Source: Alicyclobacillus tolerans (lineage in GTDB: Bacteria > Bacillota > Bacilli > Alicyclobacillales > Alicyclobacillaceae). Taken from it: a stretch of 64,000 nucleotides of DNA. The position numbers and the translations under genes are program-made. Of the stretch, positions 28,243 to 36,952 are shown one piece after another. The number at the start of each line of letters is the position of its first letter. The first letter of the stretch is position 1. Where the stretch lies: the NCBI RefSeq assembly GCF_021739485.1, contig NZ_JAJFNK010000002.1:222465-286464 (forward strand), read 5' to 3'. The notes under the pieces were generated by a model. The model saw only the letters and a program-made list of their open reading frames with translations, was not told the origin of the DNA and made no database searches.

Positions 28243-29117
28243 AGCGAAGGGTAAGAAATTGACTGTACGACTGGAGCGCGTAGCTTCCCGTCGTCTGTCC
28301 ACTCCAAAAAACGGATTTTCATTTGGATCCCCGGACGAAGACGGGTCCAGTCCGGGTGCCCCTTGACGGCTTCGGGACCGGATTCGGACCAAGCGGTTAA
28401 CCGACCCCACTCCGATTCTGGTATCCCCGTAGCAACTGCCCCAAACACTTCGTTGGTCGGTTCGTTGTTGGTTCCCACTATCACCGCGTTCGGCCGTTCA
28501 TCGCGCCATTTTAAGAACAGTCCTTCCGCAACGGTATAGCGCCAACACTTGACTTTTTGCCATTCTCCGGATTTGCCTCCTGGGTGATAAGCGCTACCTT
28601 TGCGCTTAGCCACGATGCCTTCCATTTGCATGCGCTCCATCGACTGAAACAACTCCATCCCGTCCGCAAAGTTCTCCGTGCGTTGCACCAACCCAGGGAC
28701 CGACACAACGTCTTCAAGGACTTCGTACCGGTCTTCAAGCGCACGCTCTAGCAGCCACACCCCGTCGTGTTGTACACAGTCAAACGCGACAAAACACACT
28801 GGGACTGAAAGCTTTGGCTTTTTTGCCAAGTCCCTGTGCAAGATTTGTCGAAAATCGGGTTTTCCGTCTTTCCCAAAGCTAATCATCTCGCCGTCTAGGA
28901 TGCAATCATGCACTTTGAGTTTGCGGACCTCGTTAGCGATGTCCGGGTAAAGCGCAGTGCGGTTTTTGCCCTTGCGGTTGACCAAAAGCACGTCATCCCC
29001 GCGCTTTTTAACAAGCATTCGAACACCGTCCCATTTGACCTGAAAGGCGTAAGACGGATCCGAAAACGGCTGATGGGTGAGAATCGGTTCCATGGGCGAA
29101 AAGGGGAACTCTACCAT
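28239..29117 (-). CDS. ATP-dependent DNA ligase (LigD ligase domain)
   Basis: 292 residues. The nucleotidyltransferase motif is KWDGVR with the adenylated Lys at 28. Motifs III (FVAFDCV), IV (MEGIVAKRKGSAY) and V (WQKVKCW) follow, then an OB-fold domain. It seals breaks in end joining with Ku. The polymerase domain, usually fused in LigD, is a separate divergent gene, and no nuclease domain is present. ATG at 29117 fits the family N-terminus, but its ribosome binding site is weak: AAAGGAG lies 14 bases away. Confidence 0.92.
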   Translation of the reverse strand: MVEFPFSPMEPILTHQPFSDPSYAFQVKWDGVRMLVKKRGDDVLLVNRKGKNRTALYPDIANEVRKLKVHDCILDGEMISFGKDGKPDFRQILHRDLAKKPKLSVPVCFVAFDCVQHDGVWLLERALEDRYEVLEDVVSVPGLVQRTENFADGMELFQSMERMQMEGIVAKRKGSAYHPGGKSGEWQKVKCWRYTVAEGLFLKWRDERPNAVIVGTNNEPTNEVFGAVATGIPESEWGRLTAWSESGPEAVKGHPDWTRLRPGIQMKIRFLEWTDDGKLRAPVVQSISYPSL

Positions 29118-29196
29118 CTTTAAACCTGCATCTCCTTTGGGGTGCTTGCGCAAACCAATACAAAACACCCAATGGCAAGGTGGTGGCTGGCTGATC

Positions 29197-30102
29197 ATGC
29201 AATTGGAAGCCGAATACCCGGTGTTAATCACTCACCCCGAAAAACTGCTGTGGCCGGAAGCGAAGGTCTCTAAGGTCCAATACATCCAGTACATGATCCG
29301 CATGGCGCCGTGGCTGCTTCCGCACCTCAAAGACAGGCCCCTGACGCTGATTCGCTTCCCAAACGGGATACACGGACATTCGTTTTACCAAAAGAACCGG
29401 CCGCAGGGAACTCCAGAGTGGATGACTACGGTTCCTATATGGTCAACCGACCGGAACGATGTCATTCATTACATCCTGGCCGACTCTGTCGCCGCGCTCA
29501 TTTGGCTCGCGAATATGGCGTGCCTGGAATTCCATGTGGGGTTTACGACCGTTGACCGCCCCGAAGAACCAAAAGCAGTCGCCTTTGACTTAGACCCTAC
29601 CATCAAGGGATTTGAACCGGTGCGCGAAGTGGCTTTAGCCATTCACGGCCTGCTTACCAGGCTTGGTTTATCCCACGTCGCCAAGACCTCAGGGGCCACG
29701 GGACTGCAGGTGTTTGTGCCGCTCGCCCCTGGGCACACCTACGCGCAAACGCGTTTGTTCACGAAGGCGGTTGCAGATTACCTTTTGCACACGCTGCCAA
29801 ACGTCGTGACTCTGGAGAGGCTGACCAAGAACCGCGGCAGGAAAGTCTATGTCGATTACTTGCAGCACGGTCCGACTCGGACCCTCATCGCCCCTTACAG
29901 TCCGAGAGCGACAGTACACGCCACTGTGTCATGTCCATTGTCCTGGAGGGAACTTGAAGCGGGAGCTGTGCCCGAGCAGTTTACCGTCAATAACGTGCCG
30001 GAGAGGGTCGAGCAAATCGGCGATCTTATGAACTGCGGTCCAGCCGCGAATCTGCGTGCGATCGCGTCCTTTTTGAGCGCAAATCCTGGCCGCAGTCTTT
30101 GA
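29197..30102 (+). CDS. LigD-type primase-polymerase domain protein
   Basis: 301 residues of archaeo-eukaryotic primase fold that fills gaps and adds nucleotides during end joining. The catalytic FDLDPT motif (about residue 132) and the SGATGLQVFVPL strand, a variant of the usual SGxxGLHV motif with Gln replacing His, are visible. ATG at 29197 is chosen because conserved sequence begins just after it (ITHPEKLLWP). An in-frame GTG at 29077 would overlap the divergent ligase gene. The 79-base space between the two starts must hold both promoters. Confidence 0.9.
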   Translation: MQLEAEYPVLITHPEKLLWPEAKVSKVQYIQYMIRMAPWLLPHLKDRPLTLIRFPNGIHGHSFYQKNRPQGTPEWMTTVPIWSTDRNDVIHYILADSVAALIWLANMACLEFHVGFTTVDRPEEPKAVAFDLDPTIKGFEPVREVALAIHGLLTRLGLSHVAKTSGATGLQVFVPLAPGHTYAQTRLFTKAVADYLLHTLPNVVTLERLTKNRGRKVYVDYLQHGPTRTLIAPYSPRATVHATVSCPLSWRELEAGAVPEQFTVNNVPERVEQIGDLMNCGPAANLRAIASFLSANPGRSL

Positions 30103-30118
30103 TTTCCAAGGGGCGCGC

Positions 30119-30147
30119 TTTACCCTATGAACTTCAAACCCTATAAT
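30119..30147 (+). promoter_or_regulatory. Sigma-A promoter of the methylthioadenosine genes
   Basis: TTTACC at 30119-30124, 17 bases, and perfect TATAAT at 30142-30147. The leader to mtnP is about 60 bases, too short for an S-box riboswitch. Confidence 0.65.
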
Positions 30148-30213
30148 CTTGTTAATTCCGCATAATTTTTCTTCGAGGGTATGAACCGGTCGATAAACAG
30201 GAGGGACCCATCC

Positions 30214-31029
30214 ATGCATGCAGATTTTGCAATTATCGGCGGCACAGGCGTCTACGACCCCAAGCTGCTCGACGACACCACCCCGACTACGATTGAAACC
30301 GCCTTTGGCGAGGTACAAGCTACAGTGGGTACATATCAGGGAAAACACATCGTATTTATGCCTCGCCACGGTTTTGGCCACAGTACGCCTCCACACAAGA
30401 TCAATTACCGTGCTAACATCCTCGCCTTGAAGCAATTGGGTGTGACCCAGGTACTTGCTACCGCGGCGGTCGGTTCACTGCGGCGCGAACTGCGTCCGGG
30501 GTCTTTGGTGATTGTCGATAGTTTCCTGGATTTCACCAAGAACCGTCCCGTCACTTTTTTTGAAGACAACGCCGGCGTTGTTCACGTTGATATGTCGGAC
30601 CCGTACTGTCATCGGCTTCGTCAGTCGCTGGCAAGTTCGGCAGAGCAGATTGGCATCTCTGTTCATCACGGAGGAACTTACGTGTGCACAGAGGGACCCC
30701 GGTTTGAAAGTTCCGCCGAAATCCGCATGTTCCAAGCCATGGGTGGCAGCGTCGTCGGCATGACCAGCGTCCCCGAGGTGGTTTTGGCAAAAGAAGCCGA
30801 GATGTGTTACGCCACCGTGTGCATGGTGACCAATTTCGGAGCTGGAATGACGTCGTCAGCTTTGACTCACGAAGAAGTACTCGAAGAAATGGACAAAAAC
30901 GTCAGCCGGATCCGCGAACTGTTTTTCCATACCCTGTCTCATTTGACGTCCGAACGTTCCTGCCGCTGTAAAGAGGCTGTGGGCGGACAGTCGCCTCTTG
31001 TGGGGGTTCAAGGGGGAGAGCGACACTGA
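30214..31029 (+). CDS. mtnP: S-methyl-5'-thioadenosine phosphorylase
   Basis: Cleaves methylthioadenosine with phosphate to adenine and methylthioribose 1-phosphate, the first step of methionine salvage. The 271-residue protein opens with FAIIGGTGVYDP and has MPRHGFGH, the EGPRFES purine-site motif and MTSVPEVVLA. ATG at 30214 follows AGGAGGG; the longer frame from 30181 would include the ribosome binding site. Its stop overlaps the CTG start of mtnA by four bases (CTGA), so product handover and translation are coupled. Confidence 0.94.
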   Translation: MHADFAIIGGTGVYDPKLLDDTTPTTIETAFGEVQATVGTYQGKHIVFMPRHGFGHSTPPHKINYRANILALKQLGVTQVLATAAVGSLRRELRPGSLVIVDSFLDFTKNRPVTFFEDNAGVVHVDMSDPYCHRLRQSLASSAEQIGISVHHGGTYVCTEGPRFESSAEIRMFQAMGGSVVGMTSVPEVVLAKEAEMCYATVCMVTNFGAGMTSSALTHEEVLEEMDKNVSRIRELFFHTLSHLTSERSCRCKEAVGGQSPLVGVQGGERH

Positions 31030-32078
31030 GAGCATTAAAATGGACGGGCGAAGCTCTGTTGGTTTTGGACCAGCGGCTGTTACCCAACCGTCAAGATTGG
31101 GTGGAGTGCACCGATGCAAACCAGGTCGCCAACGCCATCGTGACTATGCAGGTTCGAGGGGCGCCAGCCATTGGCGCCGCCGCTGCTTACGGAGCGGCTT
31201 TGCAAGCCAAAAAGCTGGCAGACCAAGGGATTTCTGGAGAACAGTTTGGTCAAGCCATGGCTGATACTCTAAACGCGTTAGGCAAGACGAGACCAACGGC
31301 CGTCAATTTGTTTTGGGCGATCTCTCGCATGGAGCGAAAGCTTGCCGAAACGTCCGGACTGAAACCAGCTGGCCAGGCCGCCTCACTCGCCGCCGAAGCG
31401 GAAGCGATTGCCGAGGAGGACGTGTTGGTCAATCGCCGTATCGGTCAGCATGGGACAAGTCTATTTACCCAGGACCACAACCGGATTTTGACGCACTGCA
31501 ATACCGGTTCCTTGGCGACGGTAGAGTATGGAACCGCTTTGGGAGTGATTCGCGCGTTAGCCGACGCTTCCAAGCTCGCTTCGGTTTGGGTGGACGAAAC
31601 CCGTCCTTACCTTCAAGGCGCGCGTTTGACGGCATTTGAGCTGGCTGAAGACGGCATCCCGTATACCCTCATTACGGATAGCATGGCAGGCCACTTTATG
31701 CACGCTGGACAAGTCGACGCCGTGATCGTCGGCGCAGACCGCATCGCTGCCAATGGAGACACAGCCAACAAAATTGGCACATACAGCCTGGCAGTGTTGG
31801 CGAAATACCACCGTGTTCCATTTTACGTGGCGGCTCCGTCGAGTACTTTTGACCTGAACATCGCATCGGGAGACCAGATCCCGATTGAACAGCGCGATCC
31901 CGGTGAAGTAACGAATCTTCTCGGTCAGTCCATCGCGCCTCCCGGAACGGCAGCCGCGCACCCGGCATTCGACGTCACTCCACACGAATTGATTGCAGCC
32001 ATCATCACCGAATTTGGGGTGGTTCAACCACTGACAAAGGAGATGATTGCAAATACTATAGGGGGCAGGAAATCATGA
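31026..32078 (+). CDS. mtnA: Methylthioribose-1-phosphate isomerase, CTG start
   Basis: Isomerises methylthioribose 1-phosphate to methylthioribulose 1-phosphate. From CTG at 31026 the 350-residue protein begins RALKWTGEALLVLDQ, the conserved family N-terminus, and has the catalytic Cys in THCNTGSLA and Asp in VGADRIAANGD. GGGGGAG lies seven bases before the CTG, which overlaps the mtnP stop as CTGA. A TTG at 31059 would remove the conserved start and has no ribosome binding site. The next gene begins at an ATGA overlap. The rest of the salvage pathway is not in the window. Confidence 0.92.
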   Translation: MRALKWTGEALLVLDQRLLPNRQDWVECTDANQVANAIVTMQVRGAPAIGAAAAYGAALQAKKLADQGISGEQFGQAMADTLNALGKTRPTAVNLFWAISRMERKLAETSGLKPAGQAASLAAEAEAIAEEDVLVNRRIGQHGTSLFTQDHNRILTHCNTGSLATVEYGTALGVIRALADASKLASVWVDETRPYLQGARLTAFELAEDGIPYTLITDSMAGHFMHAGQVDAVIVGADRIAANGDTANKIGTYSLAVLAKYHRVPFYVAAPSSTFDLNIASGDQIPIEQRDPGEVTNLLGQSIAPPGTAAAHPAFDVTPHELIAAIITEFGVVQPLTKEMIANTIGGRKS

Positions 32079-33370
32079 AGCGAGTTCTTCTCAAAGTTGG
32101 CGGGCTAGTGCAATCCGCGCAGCAATTCGATTTGTCACCAGGATACCTGGTATTCGAAGGGGATCGCATTGTCGCAGCAGGCCTGGGCAGTTTCAAAGGC
32201 GACAGCGCAGACTGCGAAGTCATCGACCGTCCGCGCTGCGTCGCCATACCGGGTTTGGTCAATACGCACGGACACGCAGCCATGACGCTGCTGCGAGGCG
32301 CGGGAGACGACATGCCCCTCATGAACTGGTTGAATGAGCGCATCTTTCCATTAGAGGCCAAACTGACAGAACAAGCCATATACTGGGGGACTACACTGGC
32401 TGCTTGGGAGATGATCCAATCCGGAACCACGTGCTTCACGGACATGTACTTTTTCATGAACGACGCTGCAAAGGCTGTTGCAGACACCGGGCTCAGGGCC
32501 GTACTGTCCTGGGGAATGGTAGGGCTTGACGATGCCTCGAAACAAGCAGGCATTCGCAATAGCCGTTCGTTTATCGCCGCGTGGAACCACGAGGCCAATG
32601 GGCGCATTACGACGACGCTCGGTCCGCACGCCCCGTATACATGCCCCCCGGATTACTTGCGCCAAGTTGCTGAACTGTCGCACGAGCTTGGCGTCGCCGT
32701 GCAGATCCACTTGTCCGAAACGTCCATCGAAGTGCAAAACAGCCGCGAGCAGCACAACATGTCTCCCATTGAACTGGTTCACGCCTGCGGTTTATTGGAA
32801 CGACCTGTACTCGCGGCACACTGCGTTCACGTCTCACCCCATGACATTGCGCTCATGAAACAGCACGGCGTTCACGTCGCCCACAACCCGCAAAGCAATT
32901 TGAAACTCGGGTCTGGCGTTGCGCCGTTAGTACAAATGCTCAAAGCTGGATTGACAGTCGGATTGGGCACAGACGGCGCAGCAAGCAACAACAACCTGGA
33001 CATGTTCGAAGAATTGCGTTTGGCGGCTACGCTCCACAAAGGCGTGATGCAAAATGCCACCGTGGTTCCAGCCCATGAAGCCTTTTACATGGCAACCGAA
33101 GGCGGGGCAAAATGCGTGTTCCTAGAACCTGGACATGGTACCCTGACCCCGGGGGCCGCCGCAGATGTGACGCTGCTGAGCATGGACAGCCCCCATTTCA
33201 TTCCGAACCACAACCTGTTGTCCAATATTGTTTACGCCGCAGGTGCAGACGATGTGGCGGATGTGTTCGTCGCCGGAAAACAGTTGATGTCAAATCGCGA
33301 AGTTCTGACCATCGATGTGGAAAGAATGCGTTATGAGGTCCATAAGTTAGAACAAATCCTTAAGAGTTGA
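32075..33370 (+). CDS. mtaD: 5-methylthioadenosine/S-adenosylhomocysteine deaminase
   Basis: A 431-residue metal-dependent amidohydrolase that deaminates MTA, SAH or related adenosines. The metal ligands appear as NTHGHAAM, HLSET, AHCVHV and GTDGAASNNNLDMFEE, the order of the MtaD/TrzN subfamily. The ATG overlaps the mtnA stop as ATGA. With mtnP and mtnA it gives two routes for methylthioadenosine, phosphorolysis or deamination. Exact substrate preference cannot be read from sequence. Confidence 0.92.
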   Translation: MKRVLLKVGGLVQSAQQFDLSPGYLVFEGDRIVAAGLGSFKGDSADCEVIDRPRCVAIPGLVNTHGHAAMTLLRGAGDDMPLMNWLNERIFPLEAKLTEQAIYWGTTLAAWEMIQSGTTCFTDMYFFMNDAAKAVADTGLRAVLSWGMVGLDDASKQAGIRNSRSFIAAWNHEANGRITTTLGPHAPYTCPPDYLRQVAELSHELGVAVQIHLSETSIEVQNSREQHNMSPIELVHACGLLERPVLAAHCVHVSPHDIALMKQHGVHVAHNPQSNLKLGSGVAPLVQMLKAGLTVGLGTDGAASNNNLDMFEELRLAATLHKGVMQNATVVPAHEAFYMATEGGAKCVFLEPGHGTLTPGAAADVTLLSMDSPHFIPNHNLLSNIVYAAGADDVADVFVAGKQLMSNREVLTIDVERMRYEVHKLEQILKS

Positions 33371-33539
33371 GAAACACAGCCCGCAGACGTTCGGGCCGCC
33401 GCTCATCGCCCAGCTCCGCACTCGACTGCAGTGCGGCCAGCCATAAGTCCTGCTCTCCTTGAGCTTGGTGAAGGAGTGCGTCTTGTTTGAAGCTTTGACG
33501 ATCGGATACCGATTTGGCGCTGCAGTTCCTGTGGGTCAT
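33360..33539 (-). CDS. Small hypothetical protein, 59 residues
   Basis: The ATG at 33539 is preceded by GAGGAGGTG with nine-base spacing, one of the best ribosome binding sites in the window. The product is polar, mixed charge, with no membrane segment; the middle (FKQDALLHQAQGEQDLWLAAL) may form an amphipathic helix. It runs opposite to mtaD and surE and its end overlaps the mtaD end by 11 bases. No family is recognised. Confidence 0.6.
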   Translation of the reverse strand: MTHRNCSAKSVSDRQSFKQDALLHQAQGEQDLWLAALQSSAELGDERRPERLRAVFLNS

Positions 33540-33629
33540 TGCAAAGGCACCTCCTCGCGAAGTACCTGTAGTATCGGCGCTGATGCCTGGCATATGTGAC
33601 GGGATTGATGGCAGGGGAGGAGAGAATCG

Positions 33630-34388
33630 ATGCGAATATTAATTTCTAACGACGACGGAATTCACGCTCCGGGGATTTTAGAACTTGCCAAGGCTGCGCT
33701 CGCCCTCGGCGAAGTGTTTGTGGTTGCACCGGATCAACAAAAAAGCGCCTCCAGTCACGGAATCTCGCTGCATCGGCCGCTTTACGTCAACGACGTGGAC
33801 TTGGGCCTGCCAAACACCAAGGCCCTTTCGGTGAGCGGAACACCGGTCGATTGCGTAAAATGGGCGATGGTGATGATTGGCGGGGAGCACCCTTTCGACA
33901 TCATGCTGTCGGGAATTAACGAGGGTGCAAATTTAGCGACAGACGTTTTGTACTCAGGTACCGTAGCCGCAGCAGGGGAAGCTGCCTTACAAGGAATTCC
34001 TGCAGTTGCCTTCTCCATTGTCGGTCCACCGTATCCGTTTGCAGACGCCGCCGCGACTGCGGTGCAAATTGCTTCCCAAGTTCAAGCGGCAACACTGCCT
34101 CCAGACACGTTTTTAAACGTCAATTTTCCTGCAGAAAACATTTCGAGTGCAGCCTGGCGCATTACGGAATTGGGCGCACGCGGGTACCGGAACGACTTTA
34201 TGCAGGTCATGGACGCGTTTGGTCAGGTGTATTACCGCCACGCCGGGGAGGAGTTGGAGGAAAGCGGCGGGACGGACACGGATGTCAAAGCTTTGCGAAG
34301 ACGCGAAGTCAGCATCACTCCTCTTAGGTATCGTTTTACAAACGAGGAGGTTTTCGATAGTTTAAAAGGGCAAATCGCAAAACCATAA
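33630..34388 (+). CDS. surE: 5'-nucleotidase SurE
   Basis: SurE is a metal-dependent phosphatase of nucleoside monophosphates and polyphosphate. The 252-residue protein begins ISNDDGIHAPGI, whose Asp pair binds the metal, followed by PDQQKSASSHGISL, SGTPVDCVK and LSGINEGANLATDVLYSGTVAAA. GGGGAGGAG before the ATG supports the start. The following ypmA is 27 bases away. Confidence 0.96.
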   Translation: MRILISNDDGIHAPGILELAKAALALGEVFVVAPDQQKSASSHGISLHRPLYVNDVDLGLPNTKALSVSGTPVDCVKWAMVMIGGEHPFDIMLSGINEGANLATDVLYSGTVAAAGEAALQGIPAVAFSIVGPPYPFADAAATAVQIASQVQAATLPPDTFLNVNFPAENISSAAWRITELGARGYRNDFMQVMDAFGQVYYRHAGEELEESGGTDTDVKALRRREVSITPLRYRFTNEEVFDSLKGQIAKP

Positions 34389-34415
34389 TATCGACGAAAC
34401 AGGTGAGTGGAAGCC

Positions 34416-34595
34416 ATGGCAAACGCCGGAGACAAAATGATGGTCATTGGCACACAGCTTTGTACGGCCACGGACGACTTGTACCAACTCGTGGACTTTT
34501 TGAACCGGAACCTGAAAGAAAAAAACGTCATTTTCGGCTTGTCCAAGGCACCCGATGAGCCCGGTAAAATGCTCATTACCTTGTACCGGACGTAA
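34416..34595 (+). CDS. ypmA: YpmA-like small protein (DUF4264)
   Basis: 59 residues. The segment TATDDLYQLVDFLNRNLKEK followed by FGLSK and a short C-terminal strand (MLITLYRT) matches the small YpmA family found between dinG and asnS in Bacillus. Function is unknown. ATG at 34416 follows AGGTGAG at eight bases. It has been separated from dinG here by the end-joining and salvage genes. A terminator follows. Confidence 0.8.
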   Translation: MANAGDKMMVIGTQLCTATDDLYQLVDFLNRNLKEKNVIFGLSKAPDEPGKMLITLYRT

Positions 34596-34626
34596 GAACC
34601 TGACAAAAACAACCGTTTGTTCATCC

Positions 34627-34658
34627 AAGCCGCCTTTGGCGGGCTTGATTTTCTTTTG
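34627..34658 (+). terminator. Terminator after ypmA
   Basis: AAGCCGCC and GGCGGGCTT pair around TTT with one bulge, followed by GATTTTCTTTT. Confidence 0.7.
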
Positions 34659-34814
34659 CCAGCGCAACCCTGCTCGTGTGACGTTTGAGGCTCAACGTGG
34701 TATTCTTTGAGTATAGTGATTCGATGACCCGAGTGTAGGGCATTTGGCGCATGTAAACGAATCCAGACTGACGCATTTTCGCCGTATTTTCGTCGGGATT
34801 CCCAGAATGTGTTG

Positions 34815-34843
34815 TAAACATAATGTGGCCAAGGTGCTATACT
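34815..34843 (+). promoter_or_regulatory. Candidate promoter of the FtsH-like gene pair
   Basis: TATACT at 34838-34843 with TAAACA 17 bases upstream (34815-34820). Transcription would begin about 35 bases before the next start codon. Confidence 0.5.
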
Positions 34844-34883
34844 TGTGAGTGTCATCTCAGATTGAACGATAAGGAGGCTCGGT

Positions 34884-35423
34884 ATGTCCCGGGTTCGCCT
34901 CGTTCCTTTGATTTTCGTCATGTTGTTGACGTTGTCGGTGTTGTTTGGAGGCTGGCAAGCCTACTACCACTTCAAACTGGTTGGGCCGCTGCAAACCCAA
35001 CTGGATTCCATCCAAGGTGTAACGACGGTCGACGTCGTAGCGGGAAACCCCGGTCGAATCAAGGTTCACCTCGGTCCCGTAAAAACCCTGGTAAACCAGG
35101 ATTTGCAAAGCACCTATCTAAAAATCATGTCGACGGTGTCAGGCTCGTTTAGCGGAAGCGACAGCGTAACGCTCTTAGACAACCGCAACCAGGAACTGCA
35201 GTCTGCTTACGAAAACCTGTTTCCCATCGTGGCTGAGGGAGTTTCTAAGGGCAACTACACCGAAATGATTTCGCAAGTTGAAAACCAGGCAGCCAAGCAG
35301 GGCATTACTGCCCGCATTACAATGGATGAACACAACATTTACATCCAATTCAGCAAAGGCTCTCACTATCTGTACGACGTTTACCCGTACACGCTGCGAC
35401 CAGGAGGAGGTGCTGCTTCTTGA
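34884..35423 (+). CDS. Membrane-anchored protein coupled to FtsH-like protease
   Basis: 179 residues: a short basic N-terminus, one membrane segment (about 7-28), and a soluble domain of about 150 residues with alternating strands and helices that should face outside. No family is recognised. The ATG follows AAGGAGG. Its TGA overlaps the ATG of the protease gene (TGATG), so the two are translated together. Since the protease lacks the usual extracytoplasmic domain, this protein may supply it as a separate subunit or act as substrate adaptor. It stands where ypmB lies in B. subtilis but does not look like the PepSY-type YpmB. Confidence 0.75.
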   Translation: MSRVRLVPLIFVMLLTLSVLFGGWQAYYHFKLVGPLQTQLDSIQGVTTVDVVAGNPGRIKVHLGPVKTLVNQDLQSTYLKIMSTVSGSFSGSDSVTLLDNRNQELQSAYENLFPIVAEGVSKGNYTEMISQVENQAAKQGITARITMDEHNIYIQFSKGSHYLYDVYPYTLRPGGGAAS

Positions 35424-36952
35424 TGAAAGAACTCGTAATTGGAATGGGCGTTGCGGTCATGCTGTTTCTGGGGTTTTTGGGAGTGAATGTGCTGCCGCTG
35501 TTTTTCCTCGTAGGTTTAGGCGTCGCGCTATGGCTCATGATGGACCGAAAGTCCACCGTCATGACAGCCACACGAGAGGCTCCAGTGCGCCATCAAGTGT
35601 CTTTCGAACAGATTGGCGGTCAGGAACACGCTAAACGCGAACTGAGGGAAGCGCTGGATTTCCTGCGTTACCGCGAACGGATCAAGTCGCTTGGGATTCG
35701 ACCGCTCAAAGGCATCCTGCTGACCGGTCCTCCGGGTACCGGAAAAACGTTAATGGCCAAAGCGGCCGCCACGTATACAGATTCTGTGTTTCTCTCTGCG
35801 TCAGGCAGCGAATTTGTCGAAATGTACGTCGGTGTTGGCGCCCAGCGCGTCCGCGACCTGTTTCGCAAGGCCCGCGCCTTGGCGAAAAAAGAGAGCAAAG
35901 ACAGCGCGATTATTTTTATCGACGAAATCGACGTTGTGGGTGGCAAGCGCGGTCAATTCAGTCATCAGGAGTACGATCAGACCCTCAACCAGTTGCTGAC
36001 GGAAATGGACGGTATGTCGACGACGCATACGCCGATGGTTCTCGTCATGGCTGCCACCAATCGACCGGATATCCTCGACAGTGCGTTGCTGCGTCCTGGC
36101 CGGTTCGACCGCCAGATCAAGGTAGACTTGCCGGATAAAGAGGGACGTTTGCATATCCTGAAAATCCAAACCGATGGCAAGCCTGTGCATTCGAGCGTCG
36201 ACTTGGAGCACATCGCGCGCGAAACGTTTGGCTTTTCTGGCGCGCAGCTCGAGTCGCTGGTCAACGAAGCTGCCATTATCGCTTTGCGCCAAGACAAAAA
36301 GGAAGTTACTCAGGAGATGTTCCGGGACGCTGTCGACAAAGTTCTGATGGGCGAAAAGACGGGACGCCGCCCTACCGACGAAGAGCTGCAGCGAGTGGCG
36401 GTTCACGAATTGGGGCACGCCATTGTCAGCGAGTTAATGAGGCCTGGGACCGTATCGCACATTACCATTAGTCCTCGCGGCAACGCCTTAGGGTTTGTGC
36501 GTCAGATTCCGGAAAGCGATAAATACCTGTACACGCTGGATTACCTCAAGCAGCAAATCAACGTAGCCTTAGCAGGTGCTTTGGCGGAAGAGCTTCACTA
36601 CGGAAATCGCAGTACTGGGGCTCAAAACGACTTTGTGCAAGCTTCGTCACTCGCGCGGACCATGGTCAAATGCGGATTGTCACGCATTGGGATTGTCGAT
36701 GAGGAACACCTTCCGGAAACCGTGTTGGATACGGAAGTGCGCTATATCCTCTCCGAACAAGAAAAAGAGACGAGAGAAGTTTTGACGCCTTATAAAGACG
36801 ACATCGCCAACTTTGCCGATCACGTCGTCGAAGAAGAGAGTGTCGGCGGCCAGGAGTTCCGGACATGGCTCGAAGGCGTCATCAAACCGGAATTGAGTCT
36901 CCCGGCTCCGAACGTCGAACTTGGCGGTGCCCAGATTTCTGCAAGCGTATAA
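35423..36952 (+). CDS. Short FtsH-like membrane AAA protease
   Basis: 509 residues. Residues 3-40 form a membrane hairpin with almost no loop, unlike FtsH, which has a 70-residue outside domain there. The AAA domain has GPPGTGKT (about 101-108), IIFIDEID and the second region of homology ending in RPGRFDRQI. The M41 peptidase has HELGH (about 328-332) and the third zinc ligand in AQNDFVQASSLA. All catalytic residues are present, so it should be active. It is coupled to the membrane protein upstream. It is probably distinct from the housekeeping FtsH, which is normally beside hprT/tilS. Confidence 0.9.
   Translation: MKELVIGMGVAVMLFLGFLGVNVLPLFFLVGLGVALWLMMDRKSTVMTATREAPVRHQVSFEQIGGQEHAKRELREALDFLRYRERIKSLGIRPLKGILLTGPPGTGKTLMAKAAATYTDSVFLSASGSEFVEMYVGVGAQRVRDLFRKARALAKKESKDSAIIFIDEIDVVGGKRGQFSHQEYDQTLNQLLTEMDGMSTTHTPMVLVMAATNRPDILDSALLRPGRFDRQIKVDLPDKEGRLHILKIQTDGKPVHSSVDLEHIARETFGFSGAQLESLVNEAAIIALRQDKKEVTQEMFRDAVDKVLMGEKTGRRPTDEELQRVAVHELGHAIVSELMRPGTVSHITISPRGNALGFVRQIPESDKYLYTLDYLKQQINVALAGALAEELHYGNRSTGAQNDFVQASSLARTMVKCGLSRIGIVDEEHLPETVLDTEVRYILSEQEKETREVLTPYKDDIANFADHVVEEESVGGQEFRTWLEGVIKPELSLPAPNVELGGAQISASV

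Noticed and set aside
29077..29196. N-terminal extension of the primase-polymerase to GTG 29077
   Set aside because: It would overlap the start of the divergent ligase gene and adds sequence with no family similarity.
30148..30213. Possible S-box riboswitch before mtnP
   Set aside because: The leader after the promoter is only about 60 bases and shows no S-box stems.
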